Positions 1 to 8,085 are shown, numbered from the stretch's first letter. The stretch: DNA of 64,000 nucleotides from Rhodobacteraceae bacterium UBA6213 (GCA_002421605.1 DISJ01000018.1:62001-126000), one strand, 5' to 3'. Numbers and translations: made by a program. The notes: a model not told the origin generated them from the letters alone.

Positions 1-518
1 CTGCCCAGCATAACACTCTGACTGAGGCCAACCAGTTTGGGTGTGCCGGTTGTCCCTGAGGTTTGGCTGATCATCCAGACGTCGTTCGGACGGTGGTCTT
101 GCGGAAATGGAAAAGGTTGGCCCTTTCCCTCGCCGGCTGGCCGCTGAAACCAGCTTGTGTCAAGTTTGGTGGACCCCGGCAACTGCGCAGTTTCCGGCCC
201 GGCGTCATCAAGGATCAGGTCGACGTCAAGCTGCGACGACCCAACGAGGTTGGCGTGCGCGTAAACCCAACGACTTCCAGTCAGCGAGGTTGCGAACAAC
301 GAAGCTAGCAGAAGCGCAGGGTCGTGCGAGCGGATGGCAATGGTGCTGCCGCGCTGCAAACCTCGGTCCCGAAGCCCGAGTGCAATGGCCATGCTGGCTT
401 CGGCTAGTTGCCCGTGACTTATTGATCTGGGGCCGTCAATCAACGCAGGTTCTGAGGGATTTTCTGCTACATTTTGTAAGAAAAGCTGCCCGATATTATC
501 CATTTTAGAATATTCCAT
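1..518 (-). CDS. AMP-forming acyl-CoA synthetase/ligase-like protein, N-terminal part (runs off the left edge)
   Basis: Reading the minus strand from an ATG at 518 gives about 172 uninterrupted codons that leave the window at base 1. The protein has the layout of the adenylate-forming ligase N-domain: an opening like AENPSEPALID, a segment with GLRDRGLQRGSTIAI, and the P-loop-like signature ISQTSGTTGTPKLVGLS near residue 155, which binds ATP phosphates in this superfamily. The family activates a carboxylate as acyl-AMP, usually for transfer to CoA or a carrier protein; the substrate cannot be told because the C-domain is outside the window. A second in-frame ATG lies at 503 and neither start has a good ribosome binding site. 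An in-frame TGA lies shortly upstream of 518. Confidence 0.75.
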   Translation of the reverse strand, partial: MEYSKMDNIGQLFLQNVAENPSEPALIDGPRSISHGQLAEASMAIALGLRDRGLQRGSTIAIRSHDPALLLASLFATSLTGSRWVYAHANLVGSSQLDVDLILDDAGPETAQLPGSTKLDTSWFQRPAGEGKGQPFPFPQDHRPNDVWMISQTSGTTGTPKLVGLSQSVMLG

Positions 519-586
519 CTGCTGCGAAGCTCATCGGCTACTGATCTACAAAACCGCATCGACGGTGACTGAACCAGCGCAAACAG

Positions 587-748
587 TCAATTGGTGAGGT
601 CTGGCCCAATGCGTCTCTTCGGCCCAAGCGTTACTTCACGACCCTGAGCGAGGAAATATTCGACCGCTAGGCCGATGCCCGCCGGAAACTGGCGCCTAAG
701 CTGTGCATTCGCATCAGTTGCATCCTTGATTGGGGTTACGCACGTCAT
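587..748 (-). CDS. Small hypothetical ORF upstream of the ligase gene (53 aa)
   Basis: An ATG at 748 opens a 53-codon minus-strand frame ending with TGA at 587, 69 bases before the ligase start. The protein is basic, contains GIGLAVEYFLAQGREVTLG and ends RIGPDLTN, and has a protein-like composition. The start overlaps by ATGA the end of another short upstream frame whose last residues are SDGMGVWKHL, which looks like translational coupling between two genes of which the upstream one is degraded. I do not recognise the family. It may be the C-terminal remnant of a larger gene. Confidence 0.3.
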   Translation of the reverse strand: MTCVTPIKDATDANAQLRRQFPAGIGLAVEYFLAQGREVTLGPKRRIGPDLTN

Positions 749-1115
749 AAATGTTTCCACACGCCCATCCCGTCTGAAGGAAGTTCTAAAGCATATTCAT
801 GAGCGTCGCAGCGACTTTGTAGAATGGAGAACAACCGCCGGTGCTGTCATTTGTGGACGGCTCCGTTTTTGCAAGGGTTTTCTTGACTGACGGTGATCGT
901 TGCAGGTTGCGGTCATTTGTCCGGCCTGTTGGCGCGGTGCTTGTGACCGCTGGCCCTGATGAAGTCCGCGTACCGGGTCCCAATCAGACTATCGAGCTTC
1001 AAAGCCCTGACAGCACCTCGGGGTGTCCCGGTTGCGGTCCCGTTTGATCATCATCACTCGCTTCTGCCCTTGCATTCCGTGTCGACAGCTATTGGCTGCC
1101 GCGTTCCTGATCGGT
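749..1115. other. No recognised gene; probably degraded DNA
   Basis: About 370 bases in which I find no convincing coding frame on either strand. Short open stretches exist but have no recognisable motif, and stop codons interrupt every frame that looks protein-like. The stretch lies between a possible small ORF and an IS110 remnant, so decayed mobile DNA is likely. Confidence 0.4.
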
Positions 1116-1367
1116 TCAAACCGCCGCGGGGGCTCGATAATCTTCCCGACGCATCAGCATGGCCCACGCGGTCCGCGCAGTCTTGTTGGCAATCGCAACG
1201 GTAACCAGCCGTGTTGGTTTGCGATCCAGCAGCGATCGGACCCAGGCACCGGTTCGAGTGTCGGTGTTTGGCGCCCGCCGCGTGAGCGAAGTGGCGCCTA
1301 CAACAAGCAACCAGCGCAGGTAGCCGTTGCCCATCTTTGACGCCCGTCCCTACCGATCCTTGCTCCC
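1116..1367 (-). pseudogene. IS110-family transposase remnant (C-terminal end)
   Basis: The minus strand encodes SKMGNGYLRWLLVVGATS, a segment with RSLLDRKPTRLVTVAIANKTARTAWAML, then the stop. This matches the conserved C-terminal region of IS110/IS116/IS902 transposases, usually of the form GRISKMGDRYLRRLLVVGA followed by KTARIAWALL. Upstream, the frame still reads GSKDR, an in-frame TAG at 1350-1352, then GRASKMG, so the gene is interrupted inside a conserved motif. The DEDD catalytic N-terminal part is not seen. It is a dead fragment about 80 residues long at the edge of the island. Confidence 0.75.
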
Positions 1368-1776
1368 GGCACTACAACACCGTCAGGCCGCAAAGCGCGC
1401 TTGGTTATCGACCACCGGCTCCTGAAGCCTTCATGCCAATGGACCAGACGCCGACCATGCATTAACATTCAAGCCGAACCACTCAGTGGGGGAACTCCAA
1501 AGCGCGCTAACAACTCCGCGGCGCGAGAAACGGCAAAGGCATAGATCACCCTGCACTGCGCCTCAAGTCCGAGGCCCGACTGCCCCGCCTTGCGGTTGAG
1601 ACCCGTTCGTAGGCGATGAATCGGGGGAATGGGAAGCCATGGCTGGCCTGTACAAAACTGCCTAAGGTTGGTTAGGTAAATGTGAACAGTAGTTGCCCTC
1701 TGTAGGTAAACTTCCTCATACATTTTCCAGTGACTGGACATTGACGCAACGCGCGGCGAACGACCGCTTTCCGCCC
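1368..1776. other. No recognised gene
   Basis: About 400 bases between the IS110 fragment and the end of the replication module. A minus-strand open frame covers 1469-1900, but its N-terminal part is a shadow of the neighbouring gene and the rest shows no known motif. I see no RNA gene or clear repeat here. Confidence 0.4.
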
Positions 1777-2442
1777 CTATCGACCGCCTCTGCTGGCAGT
1801 CCTTGGCGCTGCCTTCGGCATCCCCGCGGTCACCTCCACTTCCCGCAGCATCCCGCCCGCCACCAGCCCCTCCCGCACCCAGCCCAGCGCCTGCCACCAA
1901 TCCTCATAGCTGCGCCGGGCGGAAGCAATCTGCTCCGGATGCGGCCGCCAGGTGACCGGGCAGGCCAAAATCTCCACCGTTCGCCACTTGCCACGTTGCA
2001 GCACCCGCTCAGTGCCAACCACGATCGTCGTGGATCGCTCACCATGCTGATTGCGCTTGGTCTCAACCGGCACGCATCGCGGTACAACACCCGGCATCCA
2101 GTCCGGCGTCAGCCCTGCGCGGGCCAGTTCCGCCACCCGGATCGCCATGCGCTTGCCTCCGAGGCTGTCAGGCATACCAGCAACGCAGGCGGCCACGACT
2201 TCGGCATCTGGGTGGGTGTAGCTGCCCATCTTGTACTGACCCCCATCGATCTTGCAGCCCAGTGCCGCGCGTTGCAGCAGAACGTATTCGAGGCCAAAGC
2301 CAAAGCCTTCCTCGGTCACATCTTTCGGCACGGGCAGTTCCAGCTGCGCCTTTTCCACTCGAAACGCCCACTCCAAGATTGCCTGTACGCCCAGCGCGCG
2401 CTTTGGCCGAGTGCCGCGCGGGATTGGTCTTTGCAGGGTCAT
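1777..2442 (-). CDS. Hypothetical protein of the mobile-element replication module (221 aa)
   Basis: Last gene of a five-gene minus-strand run in which each gene overlaps the next by a few bases; it overlaps the initiator-like gene at 2439-2442. The protein is soluble, begins MTLQRPIPRGTRPKRALGVQ and has no signal peptide or membrane segment. I see no catalytic signature and do not recognise the family. Position and tight coupling imply a role with the initiator and nuclease in element replication or its control, but that is inference from context. The next coding trace downstream is the IS110 remnant, so genes that once followed may have been lost. Confidence 0.6.
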   Translation of the reverse strand: MTLQRPIPRGTRPKRALGVQAILEWAFRVEKAQLELPVPKDVTEEGFGFGLEYVLLQRAALGCKIDGGQYKMGSYTHPDAEVVAACVAGMPDSLGGKRMAIRVAELARAGLTPDWMPGVVPRCVPVETKRNQHGERSTTIVVGTERVLQRGKWRTVEILACPVTWRPHPEQIASARRSYEDWWQALGWVREGLVAGGMLREVEVTAGMPKAAPRTASRGGR

Positions 2443-3404
2443 CGCACACCCCGCATTCGAAGCCGCTCGGGGGTGACGAGGCCTCGCGCCAGCAGGCTGT
2501 TGCGGATGGCGTTCGAGATCATGTTGGCGGGCAGGAAGCCGTCGGAGTTCACCAGGTTGGCGTAATAGGCCGCGAGTTCGTCAGGGCTGGAACGGGGTGC
2601 TTCTTTGCGCTTGGGCGACCGCCTGGGTTTCTGCCCATTGGCTGACACAGAGGCGGCTCGCGCATCGCGCTGGGCGGCGCGCTCCATGAACCGATCAAGC
2701 GCCTTGGGGCCATCGGGCGGGGCAGGGTGGTCGCGCCGGGTCTCAGCAGCGGTTTTGAGGACCTGGTCTTCGCTCAGCCCGAGATCATCGATCCAACGGC
2801 GCACATGCGCCTTGGCTGGCCAACCTTGCCACCAGCCGGGCAGGGCGGTGGCATCGAGGCCCAGCGCGCCCAGAAGCTCTGCGAAGAACCGATCAAAATC
2901 GGCATCGCGCGCTTGCGCGCCCTCCTCCTCCTTTACTGGTTTTCTTAAAGGTTCTTTTACAAGGTTAGTCTCCGGATTCCGGAGATGGCTTTGGGCAAAA
3001 TCCGGAGATGGGTTTGCCGCAAATCCGGAGATGGCTCCATGTCCGGAATCCGCAGATGGCTCGCCGCCATTTACACCGTCGCATTCGGGAAAGCCGTCTC
3101 CTGTTTTCGGAGTTGGCGTTTGCGGAAATCCATCCTCAAACCCCAGGATGTAGCGTGTGGCTTGCCGCTTGTGGGTGCGCGGGTCATGGCAGCGCACCCG
3201 CTGGATCAGGCCCAGGTCTTCAAGCCTGGCGAGATGTCCGTTCAGCGCCGAGATCGACATTTCTGCATCGTCGGCCAGGCGCGCTTGCGTCGGGAAACAG
3301 CCGAAGTCTGGATTGTGCCGGTCACAGAGATGCCAGAGCACGATCTTGGTGGCAGGCTTCAACCCACGCTGCTGGATCGCCCAGTTGGTGCCTTTGTGGC
3401 TCAT
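2439..3404 (-). CDS. Replication-initiator-like helix-turn-helix protein (lambda-O-like, 321 aa)
   Basis: Residues about 10-90 form a winged-helix DNA-binding domain: KIVLWHLCDRHNPDFGCFPT, then LADDAEMSISALNGHLARLEDLGLIQRV, the pattern of HTH_36 and phage replication-protein-O N-termini. A flexible Ser/Gly/Pro-rich middle follows, then a charged C-terminal region ending MRGVR. The gene itself contains four direct repeats of about 12 bases beside an AT-rich tract (2926-3060), the arrangement by which lambda O binds an origin located within its own gene. It overlaps the VRR-NUC gene upstream and the 221-aa gene downstream. I infer an initiator of element replication; a transcriptional regulator is the alternative. 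Confidence 0.6.
   Translation of the reverse strand: MSHKGTNWAIQQRGLKPATKIVLWHLCDRHNPDFGCFPTQARLADDAEMSISALNGHLARLEDLGLIQRVRCHDPRTHKRQATRYILGFEDGFPQTPTPKTGDGFPECDGVNGGEPSADSGHGAISGFAANPSPDFAQSHLRNPETNLVKEPLRKPVKEEEGAQARDADFDRFFAELLGALGLDATALPGWWQGWPAKAHVRRWIDDLGLSEDQVLKTAAETRRDHPAPPDGPKALDRFMERAAQRDARAASVSANGQKPRRSPKRKEAPRSSPDELAAYYANLVNSDGFLPANMISNAIRNSLLARGLVTPERLRMRGVR
2926..3060. repeat. Iteron-like direct repeats with adjacent AT-rich tract: putative replication origin of the element
   Basis: On the plus strand TCCGGAGATGGC (or one base different) occurs at 2978, 3001, 3024 and 3049, so the spacings are 23, 23 and 25 bases. Because 23 and 25 are not multiples of three, the copies fall in different reading frames of the overlapping gene and encode different residues, which argues for conservation at the DNA level. 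Immediately beside them, 2926-2970 is rich in T and A in an otherwise GC-rich region. Four iterons next to an AT-rich unwinding element inside an O-like gene is the lambda ori layout. Activity is inferred, not shown. Confidence 0.55.
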
Positions 3405-3796
3405 GGCGCGTCCCTCTGTGCTGAGGCCACAATGCGGGTGGTAAAGCCATGATCTGCGAGTGCGCCCAGCGCATCATCGAAGCTGCGCACCAGCGCCCAG
3501 CCAAAGCCCTGCGCCAGCACGGCATCGCGGAACGCTTCCTGGCTCGGGCGCAGGCGGCCCTTCGGTGCCTTCAGCTCAAGGAACAGCACGCGCCCGTCGC
3601 AAAGAACGATGAGATCGGCGAAGCCCGCATAGACGCCCATGCCAACCAGGATCGCTTGGCGTTTGGCACCACGGGGCTCGGGCTCGGTCACCTCATTGGC
3701 GCAGTGATGCACGATCGCCGTGCGGGGCAGGGCAAGCCGCAGCGCCCGCACCACCGCGCGCTGCAGATCGGCCTCGGGGGTTCCACGACGCATCAT
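3401..3796 (-). CDS. VRR-NUC domain nuclease (131 aa)
   Basis: A small stand-alone VRR-NUC protein. It begins MMRRGTPEADLQRAVVRALR and contains GMGVYAGFADLIVLC followed by VLFLELKAPKGRLRPSQEAF; the D and the ELK triad match the PD-(D/E)XK core (G..D...E.K) of the family, and the SQ..F after it is also typical. Family members act as structure-specific DNA nucleases in phages and mobile elements. It overlaps the next gene upstream (3793-3796) and the initiator-like gene downstream, so it is probably translated together with them. A role in resolving replication or recombination intermediates of the element is inference. Confidence 0.85.
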   Translation of the reverse strand: MMRRGTPEADLQRAVVRALRLALPRTAIVHHCANEVTEPEPRGAKRQAILVGMGVYAGFADLIVLCDGRVLFLELKAPKGRLRPSQEAFRDAVLAQGFGWALVRSFDDALGALADHGFTTRIVASAQRDAP

Positions 3797-4074
3797 TGCC
3801 CGGCCCTCCCCTGATCCTCGCGCTGGGCGCGGCGAACGGGTCGGCGCGCATCAATCACCACCAGCAGCCGCTGCGCGTCCTCGCGCTCGGTGGCGGTCTC
3901 GCCATGTGCAGCGAGCACCTTGCAGGCGAGCCGGATCAGGGGATCACTGTGATGGGCGACATCGGCGATGACGGTGTGGGCTTCGGCGAGGCGATCGCAT
4001 CGCCAGCGATCGACTCGCATGCGGGGGGATGTGCTGGTGGAAACGCTAGTGATGGGTTGGGTTGTGTTGGTCAT
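3793..4074 (-). CDS. Small hypothetical protein of the replication module (93 aa)
   Basis: A 93-codon frame coupled by 4-base overlaps to the HTH gene upstream and to VRR-NUC downstream. The N-terminal 15 residues are Ser/Thr-rich, followed by a charged region of likely helices (RLAEAHTVIADVAHHSDPLI, LACKVLAAHGETATEREDAQ) and a basic tail. No known motif is visible. The continuous overlap chain supports that it is a real gene. Confidence 0.55.
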   Translation of the reverse strand: MTNTTQPITSVSTSTSPRMRVDRWRCDRLAEAHTVIADVAHHSDPLIRLACKVLAAHGETATEREDAQRLLVVIDARRPVRRAQREDQGRAGQ

Positions 4075-4316
4075 TTGCGACCTCCAGCTGCCCGAGCGCG
4101 CGGCATTTCCTGCGCGGCCAACCAGTCCTGCACCGCGCGCCGCCGATAGAGCACCATGCGTCCAGCGCGCACGCAGGGCGGCCCGAACCGGCGCGCCTCC
4201 CAGCGCCCCAGCGTGTCGACCGTTAGGCTAAGCGCCTCGGCCAAGTCCTTGCGGGTGATCCAGCCCGAAAGCAGGGCTGCGGGGGTCGTCTCCGATTCCG
4301 TTTGGGATTGCATCAT
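4071..4316 (-). CDS. AlpA/excisionase-like helix-turn-helix protein (81 aa)
   Basis: The protein carries a MerR/excisionase-type HTH: SGWITRKDLAEALSLTVDTL followed by GRWEARRFGPPCVRAGRMVLYRR and AVQDWLAA. This is the pattern of small phage and satellite regulators or excisionases. The ATG at 4316 has a GGAGG-type ribosome binding site 5-6 bases upstream. It is the first gene of the minus-strand replication operon, and a 28-base repeat that is shared with the integrase upstream region lies about 70 bases in front of it. It may control both promoters or help excision. Confidence 0.75.
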   Translation of the reverse strand: MMQSQTESETTPAALLSGWITRKDLAEALSLTVDTLGRWEARRFGPPCVRAGRMVLYRRRAVQDWLAAQEMPRARAAGGRK

Positions 4317-4383
4317 CTCTGCCTCCTGATCGCCGCCCGGGATGGGCGGCCGTCGTCAGACAGCGAAAGCAGATCGACAGGGG

Positions 4384-4411
4384 TGGCGGGGTGGCGCAGG
4401 GTGGCGCTCAT
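4384..4411. promoter_or_regulatory. Shared 28-base repeat, copy 1 (putative operator or arm site)
   Basis: Built from three TGGCG pentamers (TGGCG-GGG-TGGCG-CAGGG-TGGCG) followed by STCAT. The same sequence, with one difference, recurs at 6693-6720. This copy begins 68 bases upstream of the HTH gene start, and inverted GCGCCACCCC-type sequence lies just beyond it at about 4413-4433. Equal placement before two genes suggests a binding site for one element-encoded regulator. Confidence 0.55.
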
Positions 4412-4737
4412 TCGCCACCACCAGCGCCACCCCTTGTTTTATTGAGTTTTTGCGATGGGCCGTGCCTTGCACTGATAGCCTGGGCAAACGCGCCGCCCCG
4501 GCGAATCCGAGCAAGAACATGTCAAGAACAAAAACAGCTTATCCCCAGCGTTGTTGTCTTGCCGAATCGCACCTGTGTGGCGGAGATTCCGGGGTGTTCA
4601 TACCGACTCGGGTTTGACGACGCTGTTTCCTCGGGGCAGCGGATGGCCTCGTGCGCGCCTGTGAACGTCAAGAAGAGAGCAGCGCGGCGCGCCTCGGGTG
4701 GGGCGTCAACGCGCCATTGGAGAGGAGCCTGAGCAGA
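4412..4737. other. Regulatory gap between divergent genes
   Basis: About 325 bases with no supported gene. The left end carries inverted CGCCACC motifs that pair with the 28-base repeat; the rest shows a relatively T-rich patch near 4433-4450 and no recognisable coding frame. Promoters for the minus-strand replication operon and for the plus-strand gene at 4738 should lie here. Confidence 0.4.
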
Positions 4738-5334
4738 ATGGGTTTACCGCCAAAGGTCTTTTACACATTGCACGAAGCTGCTGCCCGCTGGGACTGTACG
4801 CTGGCGGATATTGCGGGCTGGGCGTCGGTCGGGCGGTTTGACATCGTTACCGCCATTGCACCCGTCACACATGGAATGCAGACCGTGGCAGGGTTTGTTG
4901 CGGTATCGGTGACCGACATCCTGCAGATGTTTCGGCAGGGCGGGACCGGACCAGCGAAGATCCTTCTAAGACGAGTGCGTTCGAAAGATCAGGAAGACTG
5001 GGTGGTGATCGCAGACCCGGCTGAACGCATTGAGGTCACACTTGCGGATCTGTTGATCATGGCAGACGAGGTGCGCCGATTTGAGGCAGACTGCGATCTG
5101 CTGCGCCGCCCGGCCTCGCATATCGGCTCGACCGCGCGTTATGACTGGGACGGGATGTACATCGCGCAGATGGTGCGGATCCATGATCAGGGCTTACCCG
5201 CGACCCAAGCCGAATGGCTGGGCGAAGTGCAGGACTGGTTCGTCGCCAATGGCGACAGTGGCGAAGTGCCGGATGAACGCACAATCCGGCGCAGGCTCAC
5301 CCCGATCTGGAAAGCGCTGCGCGGGACCTGCTGA
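4738..5334 (+). CDS. Hypothetical protein of the mobile element (198 aa)
   Basis: The ATG at 4738 is preceded by GGAGAGGAG and is preferred over an earlier in-frame start at 4651. The protein opens MGLPPKVFYTLHEAAARWDC, like a short HTH or sensor segment (TLHEAAARWDCTLADIAGWA), followed by a mixed alpha/beta middle (ILLRRVRSKDQEDWVVIADP) and an acidic helical region; the C-terminus ends TIRRRLTPIWKALRGTC, which resembles a small DNA-binding tail. It is convergent with the integrase, 25 bases apart. Such proteins are common in alphaproteobacterial islands but I know no function for this one. Confidence 0.6.
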   Translation: MGLPPKVFYTLHEAAARWDCTLADIAGWASVGRFDIVTAIAPVTHGMQTVAGFVAVSVTDILQMFRQGGTGPAKILLRRVRSKDQEDWVVIADPAERIEVTLADLLIMADEVRRFEADCDLLRRPASHIGSTARYDWDGMYIAQMVRIHDQGLPATQAEWLGEVQDWFVANGDSGEVPDERTIRRRLTPIWKALRGTC

Positions 5335-5359
5335 GGGCAGGGGCGTGACGTGCGGCGTG

Positions 5360-6619
5360 TCAGCCCGCCTTTCGCGCTTCATCGGCGTCATGCACCAGCT
5401 TCGGCCGCGGCCGGAACGCGCTGGCTACGGCATCGACGCCCGCGCGCAGTGGCGAGTCCATCAGATGCGCATAGCGCTGCGTGGTCTGCATCTGGCTGTG
5501 GCCCAAGAGCTTGCCGATCATTTCCAGCGAGGCACCGCCACTTACCAGAAGCGATGCGAACGTGTGGCGCAGATCATGGATGCGGACCTCGGGGATACCC
5601 ACTGTCCTTTGGATGCTGCGCCAAAAGCCGCGGATTTCTTTCACCGGCTGGCCCGGCATGTCGCCGGGAAACAGCATCGTACATCCACGGGGCACCAAGA
5701 GCTGGCGCTGGCGCACGATCGCTGCTGCTTCGTCCGAGATAGGGAGACGGTGGATCTTGCGCTGCTTGGTCATGCTGGCGGGTTTTGACCAGCTTAAATG
5801 CTCGAGGTTGAAGTGCTCAAACCGCGCCTGGCGCACCTCGCCCACTCGCGCGCCGGTCAGCATGCACATCCGAATGATGTCGGCCGCGCGACGATCTTCG
5901 GCCGTCTCCAGCGCCTCGGCGAGTTTGCGGATTTCTTCGAGAGACAAGAAGCGTTCGCGCGGGTTCTCGATCCGGCGGCGGAACCCCGAGGCTGGGTTGT
6001 CCTCGCGCCATCCCCAGCTGACCGCATAGGTGAACATCTTGCGCAGCACCTCGCCGGTACGGTTGGCGCGCACCGGGGTTGGCTTTGCTCCTTGGAGCTT
6101 CCGCGCTCGGTTGTTCGGCTTGAGCTTTGACGGCCGTGCGCGACCGGCTGCGACCTTGTTCAGCAGTTTCTCGACATCATAGGGGGTGATTTCTGCCACG
6201 AGCCGATTGCCCCAATCCGGCGCCACCATCTTCGCCAGCATCGACTTCTGGTCGGAAGCATTCAGGGCGGAGAGGTGCGGCAGATGCACCTCGGTGTAGC
6301 GCGCAATCAAATCCTTGAACCGCGGGGCATCACGGCCGGTCTCTTTCTGCCCCAGCGGGTCCGCCCCAGCGTCGATCTCGCGGCGCAACTCTTTCGCTCG
6401 TTCGCGCGCCTCGGTAGTCGACCATTCCGGCCAGCGCCCGATGGTCATCCGCCGCTGCCGCCCAGCGTGGCGGTAGTCGATAGTGAAGGCGCGGCTGCCC
6501 GAGCGGTAAATGCAGACGGCAAAGCCCCGCACGTCGGCATCGAAGATCTGATAGTCCCGCCCCTTGGCCGGTTCGGCATCGCGAACGCATTTCTCATTCA
6601 ATCGCAATCGGTTGACCAT
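5360..6619 (-). CDS. int: Tyrosine recombinase/integrase with DUF4102 arm-binding domain (419 aa)
   Basis: The N-terminal 90 residues match the DUF4102 arm-binding domain of P4-type integrases (LRLNEKCVRDAEPAKGRDYQ, GFAVCIYRSGSRAFTIDYRH). A core-binding helical domain follows, then the catalytic domain with the expected residues: Arg in MLTGARVGEVR (about 258), HDLRHTF (His 348, Arg 351), LLGHS (His 374) and the nucleophile Tyr in TTQRYAHL (383). All key residues are present, so it should be active. The ATG at 6619 has AGGAGGG upstream; a TTG at 6622 is the alternative. A 28-base repeat lies 70 bases upstream. Its att site may be the tRNA fragment near 13,040. Confidence 0.93.
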   Translation of the reverse strand: MVNRLRLNEKCVRDAEPAKGRDYQIFDADVRGFAVCIYRSGSRAFTIDYRHAGRQRRMTIGRWPEWSTTEARERAKELRREIDAGADPLGQKETGRDAPRFKDLIARYTEVHLPHLSALNASDQKSMLAKMVAPDWGNRLVAEITPYDVEKLLNKVAAGRARPSKLKPNNRARKLQGAKPTPVRANRTGEVLRKMFTYAVSWGWREDNPASGFRRRIENPRERFLSLEEIRKLAEALETAEDRRAADIIRMCMLTGARVGEVRQARFEHFNLEHLSWSKPASMTKQRKIHRLPISDEAAAIVRQRQLLVPRGCTMLFPGDMPGQPVKEIRGFWRSIQRTVGIPEVRIHDLRHTFASLLVSGGASLEMIGKLLGHSQMQTTQRYAHLMDSPLRAGVDAVASAFRPRPKLVHDADEARKAG

Positions 6620-6692
6620 CAACTCACCCTCCTAACGCTATCCCATGACGCGTAGATTCGCGCCGGTATCAAGCGAAGCATGCGAGGTGGGA

Positions 6693-6720
6693 TGGCGGGG
6701 TGGCGCAGGGTGGCGGTCAT
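6693..6720. promoter_or_regulatory. Shared 28-base repeat, copy 2 (upstream of the integrase)
   Basis: Identical to copy 1 at 4384-4411 except for one base, with the same TGGCG triplet structure. It starts 71-74 bases upstream of the integrase start codon, matching the 68-base spacing of copy 1 to the HTH gene. An inverted GCGCCACCC motif lies about 15 bases further on, so this copy too sits inside an inverted arrangement. Confidence 0.55.
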
Positions 6721-6954
6721 ATGATGTGGGGGCGCCACCCTCGAGCCAGTGATGGGGAAAAAGGGGCGGGAAGCTGCAGTTCGCTGCACGTGTGTGCGCA
6801 CCCTTGCCTCAACACCGAAGCGGACATTCCGCCAGGATCATCCCGCTGAGCCGTACGTGATCAACACAGAGGGCGGAAAGCGGACTTGGCTGCCGGGGCA
6901 TTGACCGTGAGGTATGCTGCGGCACATAGTCTGTTCGGTCCGCCGGGAAAAATT

Positions 6955-8085
6955 ATGTATTATTATGTCGATGAAAGCGGAAATACAGGGCTGCATCTAT
7001 TCGACCCTGCCCAGCCGCTGCTCTATTATGGGGTTCTCGGAGCCCGCGCCAATCTGGACGTGATTTCTGTCCCACTGTTACAGACGCTTAGAAAAGAGCT
7101 TGGCGTGAAGCGAATTCACGCCAATGAGCTTGGCGTCGCAAAGCTGACGACAATTGCTGAACGGATCGAGAAATTTTGCAAGAAGAACGATCTTCGGTTT
7201 TCGATCTTCACGGTCGACAAGAAAGATCATGCAATCATTAGCTATTTCGACCAAGTTTTCGATGCAGGCTTGAATGACGCAGTCGCGTGGAATCATTATT
7301 GGACTCCGTTGCGTTACCCCTTGCTCTTCAAAGTTGCGCACCTGTTCGATGAGGACATCGCCAAAGCTGCGTGGAAGGCGAGACTGGAGAAAAACACTGC
7401 ACGCTGTGCTAAGATGCTTCAGGATGTCCACGAGCGGCTACTTGCCAACATCAACAGGCTGCCTGATGCCCGCTCGCGGGAACTCATCGACGGTGCCATC
7501 CGATGGGCAGATGCAAATCCCGACGAGATCAACTACGGAGTGGGCAACTACGATACCTCGTTGCAGATCTCCCCAAATTTGGTCGGCTTCCAATCGGTCC
7601 TTTACGGAATTGGCAGGGAGTCAAGGGCCATGGGGCAGAAAGTGCATAAGATTACTGTCGACCGTCAGACTGAGTTTAATAGAGCGCAAGCGGAGTTGGC
7701 AGAAATTTACCAGAAGCTGCGCGGCCATAAGTCCAGCCTCGGCTCTGGCATGCCCGAGTTCGATTATTCGACGCTTCCGGAGATTCCACCTGAATACAAA
7801 CCTGGCGATGAAAGTGCTGGACTCGAGCTTGTCGATGTCACGCTTTGGACCGCGAAGAGGATGCGCGAGGGTAAGCCCGTGTCGGAAGAGCTGAAAAGCC
7901 TGTTCTTTCAGCAAACCCGGCGCGGACATACCGATGAGGTATCATTTGCTGCACTCGATCGCCGCTGGCGTTTCCTGGCCGACCTCCCGCTGCCAGGGGC
8001 TGAGAATCCGATATCGCCGGAGCTCCAAGCCGCCGTCGATGAGATGGAACGCAAGCGCCGAACGGCGGTAGCGTCCCTCAGATGA
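6955..8085 (+). CDS. DUF3800 domain protein (376 aa)
   Basis: The start at 6955 gives MYYYVDESGNTGLHLFDPAQ, the diagnostic opening of DUF3800 proteins (a YVDESG strand), and has GGGA at proper distance; the upstream in-frame start at 6886 adds residues that do not look like the family. The middle of the protein retains acidic residues and IHANELGV (DUF3800 usually has a similar H.xE motif). The fold is thought to be RNase H-like, suggesting nucleic acid binding or cleavage, but activity is not established. It lies upstream of the Gabija-type pair on the same strand, though 530 bases separate them, so a joint defence role is only a suggestion. Confidence 0.8.
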   Translation: MYYYVDESGNTGLHLFDPAQPLLYYGVLGARANLDVISVPLLQTLRKELGVKRIHANELGVAKLTTIAERIEKFCKKNDLRFSIFTVDKKDHAIISYFDQVFDAGLNDAVAWNHYWTPLRYPLLFKVAHLFDEDIAKAAWKARLEKNTARCAKMLQDVHERLLANINRLPDARSRELIDGAIRWADANPDEINYGVGNYDTSLQISPNLVGFQSVLYGIGRESRAMGQKVHKITVDRQTEFNRAQAELAEIYQKLRGHKSSLGSGMPEFDYSTLPEIPPEYKPGDESAGLELVDVTLWTAKRMREGKPVSEELKSLFFQQTRRGHTDEVSFAALDRRWRFLADLPLPGAENPISPELQAAVDEMERKRRTAVASLR

